Notes: generated from the letters alone by a model not told the origin. A stretch of 64,000 bases of DNA from Vibrio marisflavi CECT 7928 (GCF_921294215.1 NZ_CAKLDM010000002.1:1612001-1676000), one strand, 5' to 3'. Counted from the stretch's first letter, positions 18,294 to 29,980 are shown. Numbers and translations are program-made.

Positions 18294-20807
18294 ATGAATA
18301 AACAAGTAAATACAAATGCTGAGCAGCGGATCCTCAAGAGTATTCAGATACTACCTGTCGCTCTCATGCTTGCGTTTACTTTGGTTGTCACATTGGTACT
18401 GGTGAACGAAGAAAACCGACGAGCACAAGATTTATTAAACGGACTAAAAAAGGATTTTGTCGCCAGCCAACAAGCGGCTATCAAAAGCCAGATAACCAAC
18501 GTATATCAGCAGATCCAGTACGAGAAAAGTCAAACAATTGAGCTACTTAAGTTAGATATCAAGTCTCGCGTACAAGAAGCTTACGAAATTGTAAATGGTA
18601 TCTACAAAGCGAACCCCAACCTCCCTAAAGCGGAAATCGTACGTCTGATTCACCAAGCGTTATTTAACGTCCGCTTTAACAATGGTAGAGGATATTATTT
18701 TATATTTCAGATGGATGGCGTAAATGTCATGCACCCATTGTTACCCCATATTGAAGGCACTTCAAAAATTGGAGTCCAAGATCTGAAAGGTAAATTCATT
18801 GTTAAAGAGCACATAGATCTCATTCGAGCATCCAAAGATGGCAGCGCATTTTACCGATGGTGGTTTAAGAAGCCGGGAGAAGGTGACAAAGAGTTTGAGA
18901 AGATTGGCTACGCAAAGCACTTTGAGCCTTATGATTGGTTTATCGGCACTGGAGAATACGTCGCGGACGTTGAAGAAGATATTAAAAACCGCATACTGAT
19001 GTCGCTGACAAAGCTTCGTTATGGTGAAGACAATTATGTATTCGTCATGGACTTAACAGGCAAAATCTTAGCTGACAAAGATATCAACCGTATTGGCAAA
19101 ACTGATACACCACTATTAGAGCTTTTTGTAGATACTCTAAAGAATAATCCTGGTGGCCAAGAAGGTTATGTTCGTTTTGACCGTCTTGATGTGCCGGAAA
19201 GCATCAATAGCCCAGATAAGCTCAACTACATCCGTATGGTCTGGCCATGGGGCTGGATACTAGGGACAAGCATATTTACTTCCGACATTGAAAAACTCAT
19301 CATTCCGCAAGTCGCTGAACTAGAGAAACAAAATAAGCAACAACTCTACCGTATCTTAATTATATTGTTTGCTTTTTCTGCCGTTCTACTCATGCTGTCA
19401 GTCGCGGCTAGTCGTTATATAAAACAAAGATTTATTCTCTATCGAGCACGTTTGAATTCAAACATTCTTGCCTTAGAAGAGAGCCAAGAACAACTTCGTA
19501 AGTTAGCCACAACAGATTCATTGACCTCCATTCCCAACCGCACAGCTCTTGAAGAAAACCTTACCTCTGGCCTAAAGCATAGCGCCCGTTCAAGCGACTC
19601 CTATGCTGTAATATTTGTCGATCTTGACGACTTTAAACGAATCAATGATGCACATGGACATCATGTGGGCGATGAGTTACTCAAAGCTGTTGGGGAAAAA
19701 TTTCAAGCACTGTGTAACGAGCAAGATGTGTTAGCTCGCTTTGGTGGAGATGAGTTTGTATTTGGTTATCAAGTCAATTCAAAGCAAGAGGCGAGCGAGA
19801 AAGCTCTGGCTATTCGACGTGTATTTTACGAACCATTTCTATTGAGCCGAGTGACGATAATGACATCGTGTAGCATTGGCGTTTCCATGTCTCCTGATAA
19901 TGGTAGCGATGTTGCGAGCCTTTTGTCTAAGTCTGATATTGCTTTATATCGTTCAAAAGAAGTAAGCAAAGGGCAAATTCTGTTCTACGACCACAACATT
20001 GACGAAGAAGTTCGCCACCAGCTTCATGTAGAAAACAACCTTCGTAATGCTATGAAAAAAGATGAAATTTCCGTTTTCTATCAACCTAAAATCGGCGCCG
20101 AGAGCAATACGATTTTAGGTGTTGAAGCCCTATGCCGGTGGCATTCCGAAAATCTTGGCCCAGTACGCCCTGATGAATTTATCCCTATCGCGGAAAAAAC
20201 GGGCCTGATTATCGAAATCGGACAATTTGTCATGGAGAGAGCTTGTGACGACATAAACAAGTTTAATAAAGCGGAAAACAGAAATATCAAGCTTGCTCTA
20301 AATGTTTCTCCAGTACAGCTATTACATTGCGATTTCTATAAGTTTGCCGTAGAAGCTGTAAGGAATAGAAATATTGAGCCAAGCAATATTACATTTGAGT
20401 TGACAGAAAATATCCTTGTAGAAGACTTAGACCAAGTGCTTCCTGTACTGACGAAACTCAATGAGTTTGGTTTTGGCATATCTTTAGATGATTTTGGTAC
20501 TGGCTATTCATCTCTACGTTACCTAAATACTCTCCCCATAACCGAAATTAAGATAGATCGTGAGTTTGTGATGAAAATGCAAACGGACAAACACAACGAA
20601 ACAGTCATCCAAACAATTGTGTTAATTGGTTTATCAATGGATCTAAATATTGTTGCCGAAGGTGTAGAAACTCAATCGCAACAAAAACAATTGCAAGAAT
20701 TAGGTTGCCATGAACTACAAGGCTACCTATTCGACCCTGCTCTTCCTCTCTCCAAGTTGATCGAAAAATATTCTAGAACTGATGATAACTTAGGACCACA
20801 AGGTTAA
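18294..20807 (+). CDS. Cache-GGDEF-EAL cyclic-di-GMP enzyme
   Basis: 837 aa inner-membrane protein. TM1 at about 19-37; a periplasmic Cache-type sensor region with two related units (each with GRGYYFIFQMDG- or EDNYVFVMDLTG-like strands and a conserved W-x-IGTGEY or W-x-LGTSIF end) at about 40-345; TM2 at about 352-372. The GGDEF domain (about 400-565) has an intact RFGGDEF. The EAL domain (about 575-830) has EALCRW, LTENI, DDFGTGYSS, KIDREFV and AEGVET, so all metal and catalytic residues appear present. The inhibitory site RxxD before GGDEF is changed to NEQD. Both synthase and phosphodiesterase activity are possible; which dominates cannot be told. Single gene ending at a shared terminator. 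Confidence 0.93.
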   Translation: MNKQVNTNAEQRILKSIQILPVALMLAFTLVVTLVLVNEENRRAQDLLNGLKKDFVASQQAAIKSQITNVYQQIQYEKSQTIELLKLDIKSRVQEAYEIVNGIYKANPNLPKAEIVRLIHQALFNVRFNNGRGYYFIFQMDGVNVMHPLLPHIEGTSKIGVQDLKGKFIVKEHIDLIRASKDGSAFYRWWFKKPGEGDKEFEKIGYAKHFEPYDWFIGTGEYVADVEEDIKNRILMSLTKLRYGEDNYVFVMDLTGKILADKDINRIGKTDTPLLELFVDTLKNNPGGQEGYVRFDRLDVPESINSPDKLNYIRMVWPWGWILGTSIFTSDIEKLIIPQVAELEKQNKQQLYRILIILFAFSAVLLMLSVAASRYIKQRFILYRARLNSNILALEESQEQLRKLATTDSLTSIPNRTALEENLTSGLKHSARSSDSYAVIFVDLDDFKRINDAHGHHVGDELLKAVGEKFQALCNEQDVLARFGGDEFVFGYQVNSKQEASEKALAIRRVFYEPFLLSRVTIMTSCSIGVSMSPDNGSDVASLLSKSDIALYRSKEVSKGQILFYDHNIDEEVRHQLHVENNLRNAMKKDEISVFYQPKIGAESNTILGVEALCRWHSENLGPVRPDEFIPIAEKTGLIIEIGQFVMERACDDINKFNKAENRNIKLALNVSPVQLLHCDFYKFAVEAVRNRNIEPSNITFELTENILVEDLDQVLPVLTKLNEFGFGISLDDFGTGYSSLRYLNTLPITEIKIDREFVMKMQTDKHNETVIQTIVLIGLSMDLNIVAEGVETQSQQKQLQELGCHELQGYLFDPALPLSKLIEKYSRTDDNLGPQG

Positions 20808-20810
20808 AAA

Positions 20811-20839
20811 AAAGCCACTCAATTTCTTGAAGTGGCTTT
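20811..20839. terminator. Bidirectional terminator between the GGDEF-EAL gene and aspS
   Basis: AAAGCCACT (20811-20819) pairs with AGTGGCTTT (20831-20839) with A/T runs on both sides. It lies between convergent genes. Confidence 0.7.
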
Positions 20840-20863
20840 TAATGCTGTTAACGAGTTAGCGCT

Positions 20864-22642
20864 TTATTCAGCAGTTTTTTCTTTAGCAACAGTTACTGCA
20901 ATCGCTAGCTCGTCTAATGCCGCTGGGTTTGCAACACTCGGAGCATCTGTCAACAGACACGCTGCTGCCGTCGTTTTAGGGAATGCAATAACGTCACGGA
21001 TGTTTTCCGTACCGCATAGCAGCATAACCAGACGGTCAAGACCGAATGCCAAACCAGCATGCGGTGGTGTACCGAATTTTAGAGCGTCAAGTAGGAAACC
21101 AAACTTAGTTTTTTGCTCTTCCGCTTCAATACCAAGAATATCGAAAACAGCTGCTTGCATTTCAGCGTTGTGAATACGAACAGAACCTCCGCCCACTTCG
21201 TAGCCATTGATAACCATATCGTAAGCATTAGAGTTTGCAGCAGCAGGATTCGCTTTCAACTCTTCTGGTGACACACCCAGAGGAGAAGTAAACGGGTGGT
21301 GCATAGCATGCAAGTTACCTTCGTCGTCTTCCTCAAACATAGGGAAATCAACAACCCATAAAGGTGCCCAAGCAGACTCATTCGTTAGCTCTAGGTCTTT
21401 ACCCACTTTAAGTCTTAACGCGCCCATTGCTTCGGCAACAACGTTTGCTTTATCAGCGCCAAATAAAATGATATCGCCAGTTTCAGCTTGCGTACGATCT
21501 AAAATACCGTTGATCACATCTTCGTTTAGGAACTTAGCCACTGGAGATTGAACACCTTCAGCACCAGCTGCTCGATCGTTCACCTTCATCCAAGCTAAAC
21601 CTTTTGCACCGTAGATGCCAACGTAATCTGCATAGCCATCAATTTGCTTGCGCGTTAGTTTCGCGCCACCTGGGACTCGGATAACTGCTACGCGACCTTT
21701 CTCATCGTTAGCTGGTCCAGAGAACACTTTAAACTCAACATCTTTTAAAATGTCAGCCACATCAACTAATTCTAGCGGGTTACGCAAATCTGGTTTATCT
21801 GAACCAAAACGACGAATCGCCTCACTAAACGGCATCACTGGGAATTCACCAAGGTTCACGTCAAGTAGCTCTTGCCACATATCACGAACCATTTTTTCAG
21901 TTGTTGCACGTACTTCGTCAGCAGACATAAACGAAGTTTCGATATCGATTTGAGTGAATTCTGGCTGTCTGTCAGCACGCAAATCTTCGTCACGGAAACA
22001 CTTAACGATTTGGTAGTAACGATCGAATCCAGACATCATCAGCAGCTGTTTGAATAGCTGTGGCGATTGTGGAAGCGCGTAGAAGCTACCTTTGTGAACA
22101 CGGCTAGGAACTAGATAGTCACGTGCACCTTCTGGTGTCGCTTTAGTTAGAACTGGCGTTTCAATATCTAGGAAGCCATTGTCATCTAGGAAACGACGCA
22201 CGAAGCTTGAAGCTTTAGCTCGAAGTTTAATACGATCGCTCATTTCAGGGCGACGTAAGTCTAAGTAACGATATTTTAAACGCTGCTCTTCAGTGTTAGT
22301 TTGGTTGAAATCAAGTGGCAGAACATCCGCTCGGTTGATGATTTCAAGAGACTTAGCAAGAAGCTCCACTTCACCTGTCGCCATGTCTTTATTTACTTGG
22401 CTTTCTGGACGAGCACGAACTTCACCCGTGAGCTTAATGCAAAACTCGTTACGAAGTTGGTTAGCTACTTCATACGCGTCTGCCATATCTGGATCAACAA
22501 CAACCTGAACGATACCCTCACGATCTCGCATATCTATAAAAATTAGACCGCCTAAGTCACGGCGACGGTTAACCCAGCCGCAAAGTTCTACTTCTTGTCC
22601 TGCAAGGGACTTGTTCAGGTGACCGCAATAATGGGTGCGCAT
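20864..22642 (-). CDS. aspS: Aspartyl-tRNA synthetase
   Basis: 592 aa (E. coli 590). Class II synthetase that charges tRNA-Asp. An N-terminal OB-fold anticodon-binding domain ([21 protein letters not shown]) leads into the catalytic core with motif 2 [20 protein letters not shown] and motif 3 [13 protein letters not shown]. The bacterial GAD insertion domain lies between motifs 2 and 3 (about residues 290-420). The ending [10 protein letters not shown] and the absence of relaxed-specificity features suggest a discriminating bacterial AspRS. Its enteric neighbours yebC and ruvC are elsewhere in this window (51.7-53 kb), but yecE remains beside it. Confidence 0.98.
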   Translation of the reverse strand: MRTHYCGHLNKSLAGQEVELCGWVNRRRDLGGLIFIDMRDREGIVQVVVDPDMADAYEVANQLRNEFCIKLTGEVRARPESQVNKDMATGEVELLAKSLEIINRADVLPLDFNQTNTEEQRLKYRYLDLRRPEMSDRIKLRAKASSFVRRFLDDNGFLDIETPVLTKATPEGARDYLVPSRVHKGSFYALPQSPQLFKQLLMMSGFDRYYQIVKCFRDEDLRADRQPEFTQIDIETSFMSADEVRATTEKMVRDMWQELLDVNLGEFPVMPFSEAIRRFGSDKPDLRNPLELVDVADILKDVEFKVFSGPANDEKGRVAVIRVPGGAKLTRKQIDGYADYVGIYGAKGLAWMKVNDRAAGAEGVQSPVAKFLNEDVINGILDRTQAETGDIILFGADKANVVAEAMGALRLKVGKDLELTNESAWAPLWVVDFPMFEEDDEGNLHAMHHPFTSPLGVSPEELKANPAAANSNAYDMVINGYEVGGGSVRIHNAEMQAAVFDILGIEAEEQKTKFGFLLDALKFGTPPHAGLAFGLDRLVMLLCGTENIRDVIAFPKTTAAACLLTDAPSVANPAALDELAIAVTVAKEKTAE

Positions 22643-22925
22643 AATGAAATTCCCAACCTCTTATTAAATTAATCTGTTTGTATTTGCAGCAATTCTGAGG
22701 GCTACAAATCAAACCTACATTTATACGCTGAATACGAGATAAAATCGACTCTCAACGAACATGTTTTTAGGGTTAATTTTTCCAATGAAACAATTCGGAA
22801 AAAATTTGCGCCGATTATATACCCAATTCACTACAAGATGCGAGTTTCCGCTATGTTGGAGCTATCCCAAGTTTTAAAACTCAAGTAGACTCTGGTTTAG
22901 TATCACTCGTTACGACTAGAACAAT

Positions 22926-23792
22926 ATGCCACCTCTCCCACTTCGCCTCGGTCTCACTATGTGGTCGCACTCTCAATGGCAACAATCCTTTTATGGAAAA
23001 GGCACATCAAACGCTGAGCGATTAGAAAAATATGCTCAAGTATTTCACTGCGTTGAAGGAAACACGACGTTCTATGCCACTCCGTCTCTCTCAACCGTCA
23101 ATAATTGGCGCTCTGCCACTCACGAAGACTTTCGTTTTACTTTTAAATTGCCTAAAGCGATCACCCATCAGCAGATGCTTAATCACTCTCAAGCAGAGCT
23201 AAAAAACTTCCTCACCGTTATGGAACCTCTGCACGACCGGATTGGTCAGTGGACGATTCAATTACCTGCAGCGTTTACATTTGAGCATTTAGATAGGTTG
23301 AAGCGTTTCTGCACTTACTTTCCCGAAAGTAGCGGTTTAGGGGTCGAAGTGCGTAATCTAGTTTTCTTCAACAAGGGCGAGGAAGAAAAGCAGCTCAACC
23401 AGTGGCTACTAGAAAAAGGAATTAATCGAATCATTATGGACAGCCGCCCCGTATTTGCAGCGGACCCTTCTAGTGCAGCAGTTATCGATGCCCAGCAGAA
23501 AAAACCCAAAGTCCCTGTTCATGCTATCGCTACTTCACTAAACCCAATGGTGCGATTTATTGGACACCCAGACATAGACCAGAATAGTCAGTTCTTTCAA
23601 CCTTGGCTGAAAAAGCTTCCAGAATGGATAGAGCAAGGCAAACAACCGTATCTAATGATTCATACTCCAGACAATATTCAAGCACCGGAGCTCGCACAAA
23701 ACCTATATTCCAAATTGCAAGAAACAACGTCTTTACCAGAGCTGAGGACTTTCCCAGCAAACGATGGTGATTCCCAAATCAGTATGTTTTAG
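22926..23792 (+). CDS. yecE: DUF72 family protein YecE
   Basis: 288 aa. DUF72 family, a TIM-barrel-like fold of unknown activity. Characteristic segments: LRLGLTMWSHSQWQQSFY at the N-terminus, VEGNTTFYATP, FRFTFKLPKAITH, and LGVEVRN. E. coli yecE likewise lies close to aspS and cmoAB, so the synteny supports the call. No signal peptide. Transcribed divergently from aspS across 283 bp, in which I saw no clear regulatory site. Confidence 0.9.
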   Translation: MPPLPLRLGLTMWSHSQWQQSFYGKGTSNAERLEKYAQVFHCVEGNTTFYATPSLSTVNNWRSATHEDFRFTFKLPKAITHQQMLNHSQAELKNFLTVMEPLHDRIGQWTIQLPAAFTFEHLDRLKRFCTYFPESSGLGVEVRNLVFFNKGEEEKQLNQWLLEKGINRIIMDSRPVFAADPSSAAVIDAQQKKPKVPVHAIATSLNPMVRFIGHPDIDQNSQFFQPWLKKLPEWIEQGKQPYLMIHTPDNIQAPELAQNLYSKLQETTSLPELRTFPANDGDSQISMF

Positions 23793-23833
23793 CCGCAAAT
23801 ATTCATAAATGGATCTATAGCTTTTGTCACCAC

Positions 23834-26428
23834 TTACAGATCAGTCACATTATCAAAGATAAATTGGCTTTTACGCTTACTCTTATACCAGTTTTTATTC
23901 TGTTTCCCTTTGCTTTTAGCCCAATTTAATATATCAGGATACCCATTAGCGAGATCGACACGTTCCTTAGGGTGATGCCAAGTACTCGGCATATTCATTG
24001 CCCAAGGTAGATTGTCTTTGGTTTGATAAAAACGGTCTTGAGTGGCATCAGAGTCATCTTGGATCGAGCCAAATAGCCGTCGAGATGCATGACGGGTTGG
24101 AGGGAATCCCGGAAAATGCACTTCTATCAGTTCTCCATTATCTAATTGACGAGCAATAAAAGTATTGTAAGGAGGTGCCCCTAAAATGACAGGATCAATT
24201 GGGTAATTAAACGTAATAGTGACCACAAACTGATGTCCATTAATTTTTTGTGAACCTGTTAGTGTATTGGAAAGCTTAAAACCCGGAGGCGGTGGAAGTG
24301 CACTTTTTAAATCACCAATTAAGATAAACTGGCTTTTATTGCCATCAGCCACAGGAGCGAGATCGGATGTCACCCCGCGAGATTTCGTAGATGCACTAGC
24401 GATATTGCTGATAGGGGTGTTAATAACCAAGCGAAGAGAGTTATCATACATCGCCCCCCTTGCCACAGGCAAAACTTTAAAAGTTATACGCTTTACCAAC
24501 CCATTCTGCCTATACTCTTCAACATTGTAATTAACCACTGCGTCATTAAAGTCGTAGTCTCCAGTAATGGGCCATTCATCTTCAAATGCCATAGTGCCAT
24601 CTTCGCTTGCAGCTGGGGCGTAAGTCGTACTTGTAGTGTTGCTTTCCGGTTTACTTCCACTATCCAACGGATCAGTCTCATAATAGTTTACTTCATTTCC
24701 ATCACTGAACCCATCTAGGTCTGAATCAGCATTATCTACTTGAGTTTGGTATAAATTGAGCTCTTGATTATCAGTCAGGCCATCACCGTCGGAGTCTGCT
24801 AACGAAGGGTTTGTCCCTGTTACTGTAATTTCCTCCTGATCCGATAGGCCGTCAAAATCTGAATCCACAAGCGAAGGTTCAGTATTGAGGGATAAAACTT
24901 CAACGGAGTCACTATAACCATCACCGTCTGAATCACTAGAGATTGGATCAGAGTTGTAAGTAATAACTTCACTCAAATCAGACAAACCATCAGAATCTGA
25001 ATCACTCGACAGTGGATCAGATTGATAAATCATAGTTTCTTCTCGATCATTGAGACCATCGTTATCAGAATCAGGATTATTGGGGTCGGTATTGAGGATC
25101 ATAATTTCATCGATATTCGACAGGCCATCGCCGTCACTATCTGCTTCTTCAGCTGGATTGCTCCCGACATTTTCGTGAAGTTGAGTTTCGATTGCCACTA
25201 GTGCAATATCAGCGGCTGTCGGAGAATTGTCTTTATTAATTTCATAGATATAGGCTGAACCAGTATTGCTAAGCCCCGTGTTTTTATTGTAAGCACCGAT
25301 GATAATATGACTATCGGAAAGTGCGACTGCCGAGCCCAAGTAATCGTTATTATTTGCATTGCTCAGCGAAATTTTGCTGGCCTGGCTCCATGAGCCCCCC
25401 GTGAGTTTAAAAACGTAAGCTGAACCACGGCGCAGATCATCACCACTCGCCCCTATGACGAGGTGATCATCATAAATCCCAACTGACTGACCAAAGTTAT
25501 CGTTGCGATTTATGTCGCTTGACGTCAGTTTCGTTTGCGGCACCCACTGCCCAAAACTGCGCTTATACACATAAACTGCGCCACATTTCTTGCTATTTCT
25601 CTGGTCAGGATGATTTTCTTGAGGAGCACCAATTAGTAGATAATCCTTTGAAAGCGCGACAGAGTACCCAAAATAGCTACTCTTGGTGACAGCTCCGCCC
25701 GACAAGCGCGCTTGTTTAGCCCACGCACCATCAGTTTGTTTATAGACTGTAACAGAGCCCTCCTTACTTCTGCCATACTCATAGTCACCAATCGCAAGGT
25801 AGTCATCCGTTAAATCTATAGTTGAACCAAAATGGCGACTGCGTATATTTGAACTCGGAGTGATAGATGAACTCAACTGCCACCCCATGATCTCTTTAGA
25901 GTAGATATGCACTCGGCCATCATCACTTGCCCCTAAACTTGGGGAACCTATCGCAGCATAGCCGTCAACAATACCCACCGAGGAACCAAAGCGATCGTTT
26001 GACGAGCTGATAGGATTAATCAATTCAATTTCTTGCTGCCACGCTCCATCTGTGTATTTAAAGATGTAGACGGCTCCAGTATTACTCGATGCTTGACGAA
26101 CAGCACCGACGATGGCGTATTCCCCTGCAATATCAACTGAGAGACCAAATTGCTTAATATTACTTGCTGAACTAATAGGAGTTAAACATTGCTCTAACCC
26201 CCAACTTCCGCCTGAAAGCGAATAAATACAGGCCTCACCTGCTTCACTCGGATTTCCGGGTACGCCGACGATGGTTTTGTTATTAGATATCGATACACTT
26301 TTGCCAAATTCACTGAAATTATCATTGCTAAGAGCACTTAAATCTATTTGTAGTGAAGGCGCTGCGTAAGTAGCAAACGTAACGCCTAGAAGTAGAGTAA
26401 AAGTTAGGATTAAACGGATAAACCACAT
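23834..26428 (-). CDS. Secreted FG-GAP propeller / TSP3-repeat / LruC-domain protein
   Basis: 864 aa from the ATG at 26428, which has AAGGAG 7 nt upstream. It has a signal peptide (WFIRLILTFTLLLGVTFATYAA). Residues about 25-400 contain seven FG-GAP-type units (FGxSVxxxxxxxxIGA...GxxYxYK), enough for one seven-bladed beta-propeller. Residues about 425-580 hold seven thrombospondin type 3 Ca-binding units (DSDGDGLSD-like, about 22 residues apart). The last 270 residues form an LruC-type domain (DYDFNDAVVNYN, RITFKVLPVARG). No LPXTG or GlyGly-CTERM anchor is seen. It follows a lipoprotein gene by 10 bp. It is probably an exported, Ca-stabilised surface or matrix protein; the function is unknown. 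Confidence 0.85.
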   Translation of the reverse strand: MWFIRLILTFTLLLGVTFATYAAPSLQIDLSALSNDNFSEFGKSVSISNNKTIVGVPGNPSEAGEACIYSLSGGSWGLEQCLTPISSASNIKQFGLSVDIAGEYAIVGAVRQASSNTGAVYIFKYTDGAWQQEIELINPISSSNDRFGSSVGIVDGYAAIGSPSLGASDDGRVHIYSKEIMGWQLSSSITPSSNIRSRHFGSTIDLTDDYLAIGDYEYGRSKEGSVTVYKQTDGAWAKQARLSGGAVTKSSYFGYSVALSKDYLLIGAPQENHPDQRNSKKCGAVYVYKRSFGQWVPQTKLTSSDINRNDNFGQSVGIYDDHLVIGASGDDLRRGSAYVFKLTGGSWSQASKISLSNANNNDYLGSAVALSDSHIIIGAYNKNTGLSNTGSAYIYEINKDNSPTAADIALVAIETQLHENVGSNPAEEADSDGDGLSNIDEIMILNTDPNNPDSDNDGLNDREETMIYQSDPLSSDSDSDGLSDLSEVITYNSDPISSDSDGDGYSDSVEVLSLNTEPSLVDSDFDGLSDQEEITVTGTNPSLADSDGDGLTDNQELNLYQTQVDNADSDLDGFSDGNEVNYYETDPLDSGSKPESNTTSTTYAPAASEDGTMAFEDEWPITGDYDFNDAVVNYNVEEYRQNGLVKRITFKVLPVARGAMYDNSLRLVINTPISNIASASTKSRGVTSDLAPVADGNKSQFILIGDLKSALPPPPGFKLSNTLTGSQKINGHQFVVTITFNYPIDPVILGAPPYNTFIARQLDNGELIEVHFPGFPPTRHASRRLFGSIQDDSDATQDRFYQTKDNLPWAMNMPSTWHHPKERVDLANGYPDILNWAKSKGKQNKNWYKSKRKSQFIFDNVTDL

Positions 26429-26438
26429 CGGATTCTCC

Positions 26439-26900
26439 TTAGTCACTAAACGTATAAACGGCTACATTCGCGCTATCAATTGCCACGCTATAAGGGACTG
26501 AAGTGTTATTGTTAAGTACGACTAGAACCGAGTTGAAGTATGTCGGCACAGACAGTGAGGTGTTGTAGTGTGAAGAATTCGAAATTTCCACTTGTTCCAG
26601 CAACGAGGCTGGTTCATCGCCATCTTGAATATAGATAGACAGTTGGGTAAAACTTTGAAGGCTAGTAAAGTCAAACTGAAAGTTAACTTGTCGTTGTGTA
26701 CTAAAATTGAAGTCTTCAGAAGGAGAGTGAGATGCCAATGCTAGACTAGCCATAGCTTCTATCTCTGATTGTGTTCGTTCGCTATTCCCTGTTGGGCTTG
26801 CAGCTGAAGTTCCTTCGCTTCCACCGCCCCCACCGCAAGCAGTTACGCATAACAATAACACGCTAGTCGAAAGGATTTTTCTCTCAATAAAGTTAACCAT
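26439..26900 (-). CDS. Lipoprotein partner of the LruC protein
   Basis: 153 aa from the ATG at 26900, with GAGG upstream; an upstream in-frame extension to 26987 lacks signal-peptide character and is rejected. The N-terminus is a lipoprotein signal with lipobox LCVTAC followed by a run of five glycines, typical of surface-exposed tethers. The rest is a small, Ser/Thr/Asn-rich beta-type domain with no recognised motif (FSTQRQVNFQFDFTS, YFNSVLVVLNNN). No Asp follows the lipid Cys, so the outer membrane is the expected location. The tight 10-bp spacing to the next gene implies one operon and a joint function. Confidence 0.75.
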   Translation of the reverse strand: MVNFIERKILSTSVLLLCVTACGGGGGSEGTSAASPTGNSERTQSEIEAMASLALASHSPSEDFNFSTQRQVNFQFDFTSLQSFTQLSIYIQDGDEPASLLEQVEISNSSHYNTSLSVPTYFNSVLVVLNNNTSVPYSVAIDSANVAVYTFSD

Positions 26901-28059
<1,159 letters not shown>

Positions 28060-28103
28060 GCGCCCGTTCTCTGTATTTACATTCACTATATCGAAGTATC
28101 ACC

Positions 28104-29075
28104 ATGTTTGATTTCGCCAATTTTTACCAACTTATCGCTCAGGATACACGCCTACAACCTTGGCTAAACGTTCTGCCTCAACAATTAACCGATTGGTCAA
28201 ACGCAGAGCATGGCGACTTCGACCGTTGGCTTAGAGCGCTAAATAAAATCTCCGCTGACAAACCTGATGTTGTCGACATCAAAGATTCGGTTTCTATCAG
28301 TAATCATGAGCCAATGCATCAAGGTGAGCTGAAAAAGCTAGAAAACCTGTTAAAGACTTTCCACCCATGGCGCAAAGGCCCATACAATGTCCACGGCATT
28401 CACATTGATACCGAATGGCGCAGTGATTGGAAGTGGGATAGATTGCTTCCGCATATTTCTCCTCTTAAAGATCGCTCTGTTCTAGATGTGGGCTGTGGTA
28501 ATGGTTATCACATGTGGAGAATGTTGGGTGAACAAGCTCGTCTATGTGTCGGTATCGATCCATCTCACCTATTTCTCATTCAGTTCGAAGCAATTCGAAA
28601 ACTCATGGGCAATAACCAACAAGCTCACCTTCTCCCTTTAGGCATTGAGCAACTTCCTAAACTGGAAGCGTTTGATACAGTATTTAGTATGGGCGTACTT
28701 TATCATCGTCGTTCGCCACTCGATCACTTGCTTCAACTGAAAGATCAGCTGGTCTCTGGCGGTGAGTTAGTATTGGAAACCCTCGTTATCGACGGCGATG
28801 AGAACGCTGTACTTGTGCCAACTGACCGTTACGCTCAGATGCGCAACGTCTACTTTTTCCCTTCAGCGAAAGCGCTTAAGGTTTGGCTAGAGAAATGTGG
28901 CTTTGAAAATGTACGCATAGTCGATGAGAGCGTAACATCCACTGGTGAGCAACGAACAACTGAGTGGATGACTCACAATTCGCTGCCAGACTATTTGGAC
29001 AAAAATGATCCAAGCAAGACAACCGAAGGTCATCCTGCACCGCGCCGTGCGATTCTGATTGCGGATAAGCCATAA
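28104..29075 (+). CDS. cmoB: tRNA U34 carboxymethyltransferase
   Basis: 323 aa, the E. coli length. It transfers the carboxymethyl group from carboxy-SAM to 5-hydroxyuridine 34. The methyltransferase core has [16 protein letters not shown], and the family-specific N-terminal half includes [35 protein letters not shown] near the C-terminus is also typical. Second gene of the cmoAB operon, ended by the hairpin at 29134-29157. Confidence 0.97.
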   Translation: MFDFANFYQLIAQDTRLQPWLNVLPQQLTDWSNAEHGDFDRWLRALNKISADKPDVVDIKDSVSISNHEPMHQGELKKLENLLKTFHPWRKGPYNVHGIHIDTEWRSDWKWDRLLPHISPLKDRSVLDVGCGNGYHMWRMLGEQARLCVGIDPSHLFLIQFEAIRKLMGNNQQAHLLPLGIEQLPKLEAFDTVFSMGVLYHRRSPLDHLLQLKDQLVSGGELVLETLVIDGDENAVLVPTDRYAQMRNVYFFPSAKALKVWLEKCGFENVRIVDESVTSTGEQRTTEWMTHNSLPDYLDKNDPSKTTEGHPAPRRAILIADKP

Positions 29076-29133
29076 GCAACCTTGTGTTAGCGTTTGGTAA
29101 TATTTGCTATAGCACTGTCACACACTACTTTGA

Positions 29134-29157
29134 GGAGGCTTCACGCCTCCTTTTTTC
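29134..29157 (+). terminator. Terminator of cmoAB
   Basis: A 7-bp stem (29134-29140 with 29146-29152) around TTCAC is followed by six T. Confidence 0.8.
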
Positions 29158-29208
29158 TACGCTACACTCAGCCAACACTTCGTTTTATATCCAAGCATAA
29201 GGTTTTAA

Positions 29209-29958
29209 ATGTACAAGAGATTAGCCCCAGTATTGGTATTCAGTTTGTTGTCTGGGTGCAGCTTGGTAAATGGCGATCAGTACCATCAAGAAAATCTACA
29301 AGCAATCAAAGCGTCAGAGAAAAACGTTAATGTCAAAATTAGCGAGCTCAACCTACAGCTGAGAAAGCAATCACAGCAAATTTCCAGCCTTCGTTCAGAA
29401 GTCAGCTCATTAAATTCAGATATCGAAAAGTATCATAAGGACAATCAAGCTAAATCTGCCGAAGCCTCTAGTGCTGCAGCAGCAAAGCAACCTTCTCCGA
29501 CAGCGAGTCAGGTTCAACAAACCCCATCAAATAAGATTGTACTCGGTGAACTAGAGAAAGTTCATATAGACTCATTGAATAAAAGCTTTACTGCGCGCAT
29601 CGATACTGGAGCTTCAATATCGTCTTTAAATGCCGTTGATATCCAAGAATTTGAGCGAAACGGTCAACAGTGGGTTAAGTTCCACCTATTTGATGGAAAG
29701 CAAGCCATTGATGAAAAGAACTGGGTTGAAGCACCAATACTAAAGCATGTAAAAGTGAGACAAGCTACTGTTAGTAAAGCAAAGCGTAGAGCTGTCATCG
29801 AGTTATGGATTAAAGTTGGAAAAATTCATGAGAAAGTCCAGTTTAACCTTGCGGATCGAACCCAAATGAAATACCCAATTTTATTAGGTCGAGAATTTAT
29901 TAGAGATATTGCAACCGTCGACGTCAGCAAACAATTTTTGCAATCGGAAAATAAGTAA
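29209..29958 (+). CDS. Retropepsin-like aspartic protease domain lipoprotein
   Basis: 249 aa. The N-terminal signal ends in lipobox LSGC (Cys17), with Ser next, so outer-membrane sorting is expected. Residues about 30-78 are a predicted coiled coil and 80-108 an Ala/Ser/Gln-rich linker. From about 110 onwards there is a small aspartic protease-like domain with the catalytic triad-type motif RIDTGASIS (Asp132) and the closing motif YPILLGREFI. Databases often call this family ATP-dependent zinc protease, but the visible motif is that of a retropepsin. First gene of a three-gene operon with a transglutaminase-like membrane protein and an ATP-grasp ligase. The natural substrate is unknown. Confidence 0.85.
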   Translation: MYKRLAPVLVFSLLSGCSLVNGDQYHQENLQAIKASEKNVNVKISELNLQLRKQSQQISSLRSEVSSLNSDIEKYHKDNQAKSAEASSAAAAKQPSPTASQVQQTPSNKIVLGELEKVHIDSLNKSFTARIDTGASISSLNAVDIQEFERNGQQWVKFHLFDGKQAIDEKNWVEAPILKHVKVRQATVSKAKRRAVIELWIKVGKIHEKVQFNLADRTQMKYPILLGREFIRDIATVDVSKQFLQSENK

Positions 29959-29980
29959 ATAATAAAAAGTAAGGACACTT

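Noticed and set aside
24680..25150. Tandem DNA repeat or CRISPR-like array
   Set aside because: The periodicity comes from seven TSP3 calcium-binding units in the LruC protein; the DNA units vary and the reading frame is continuous.
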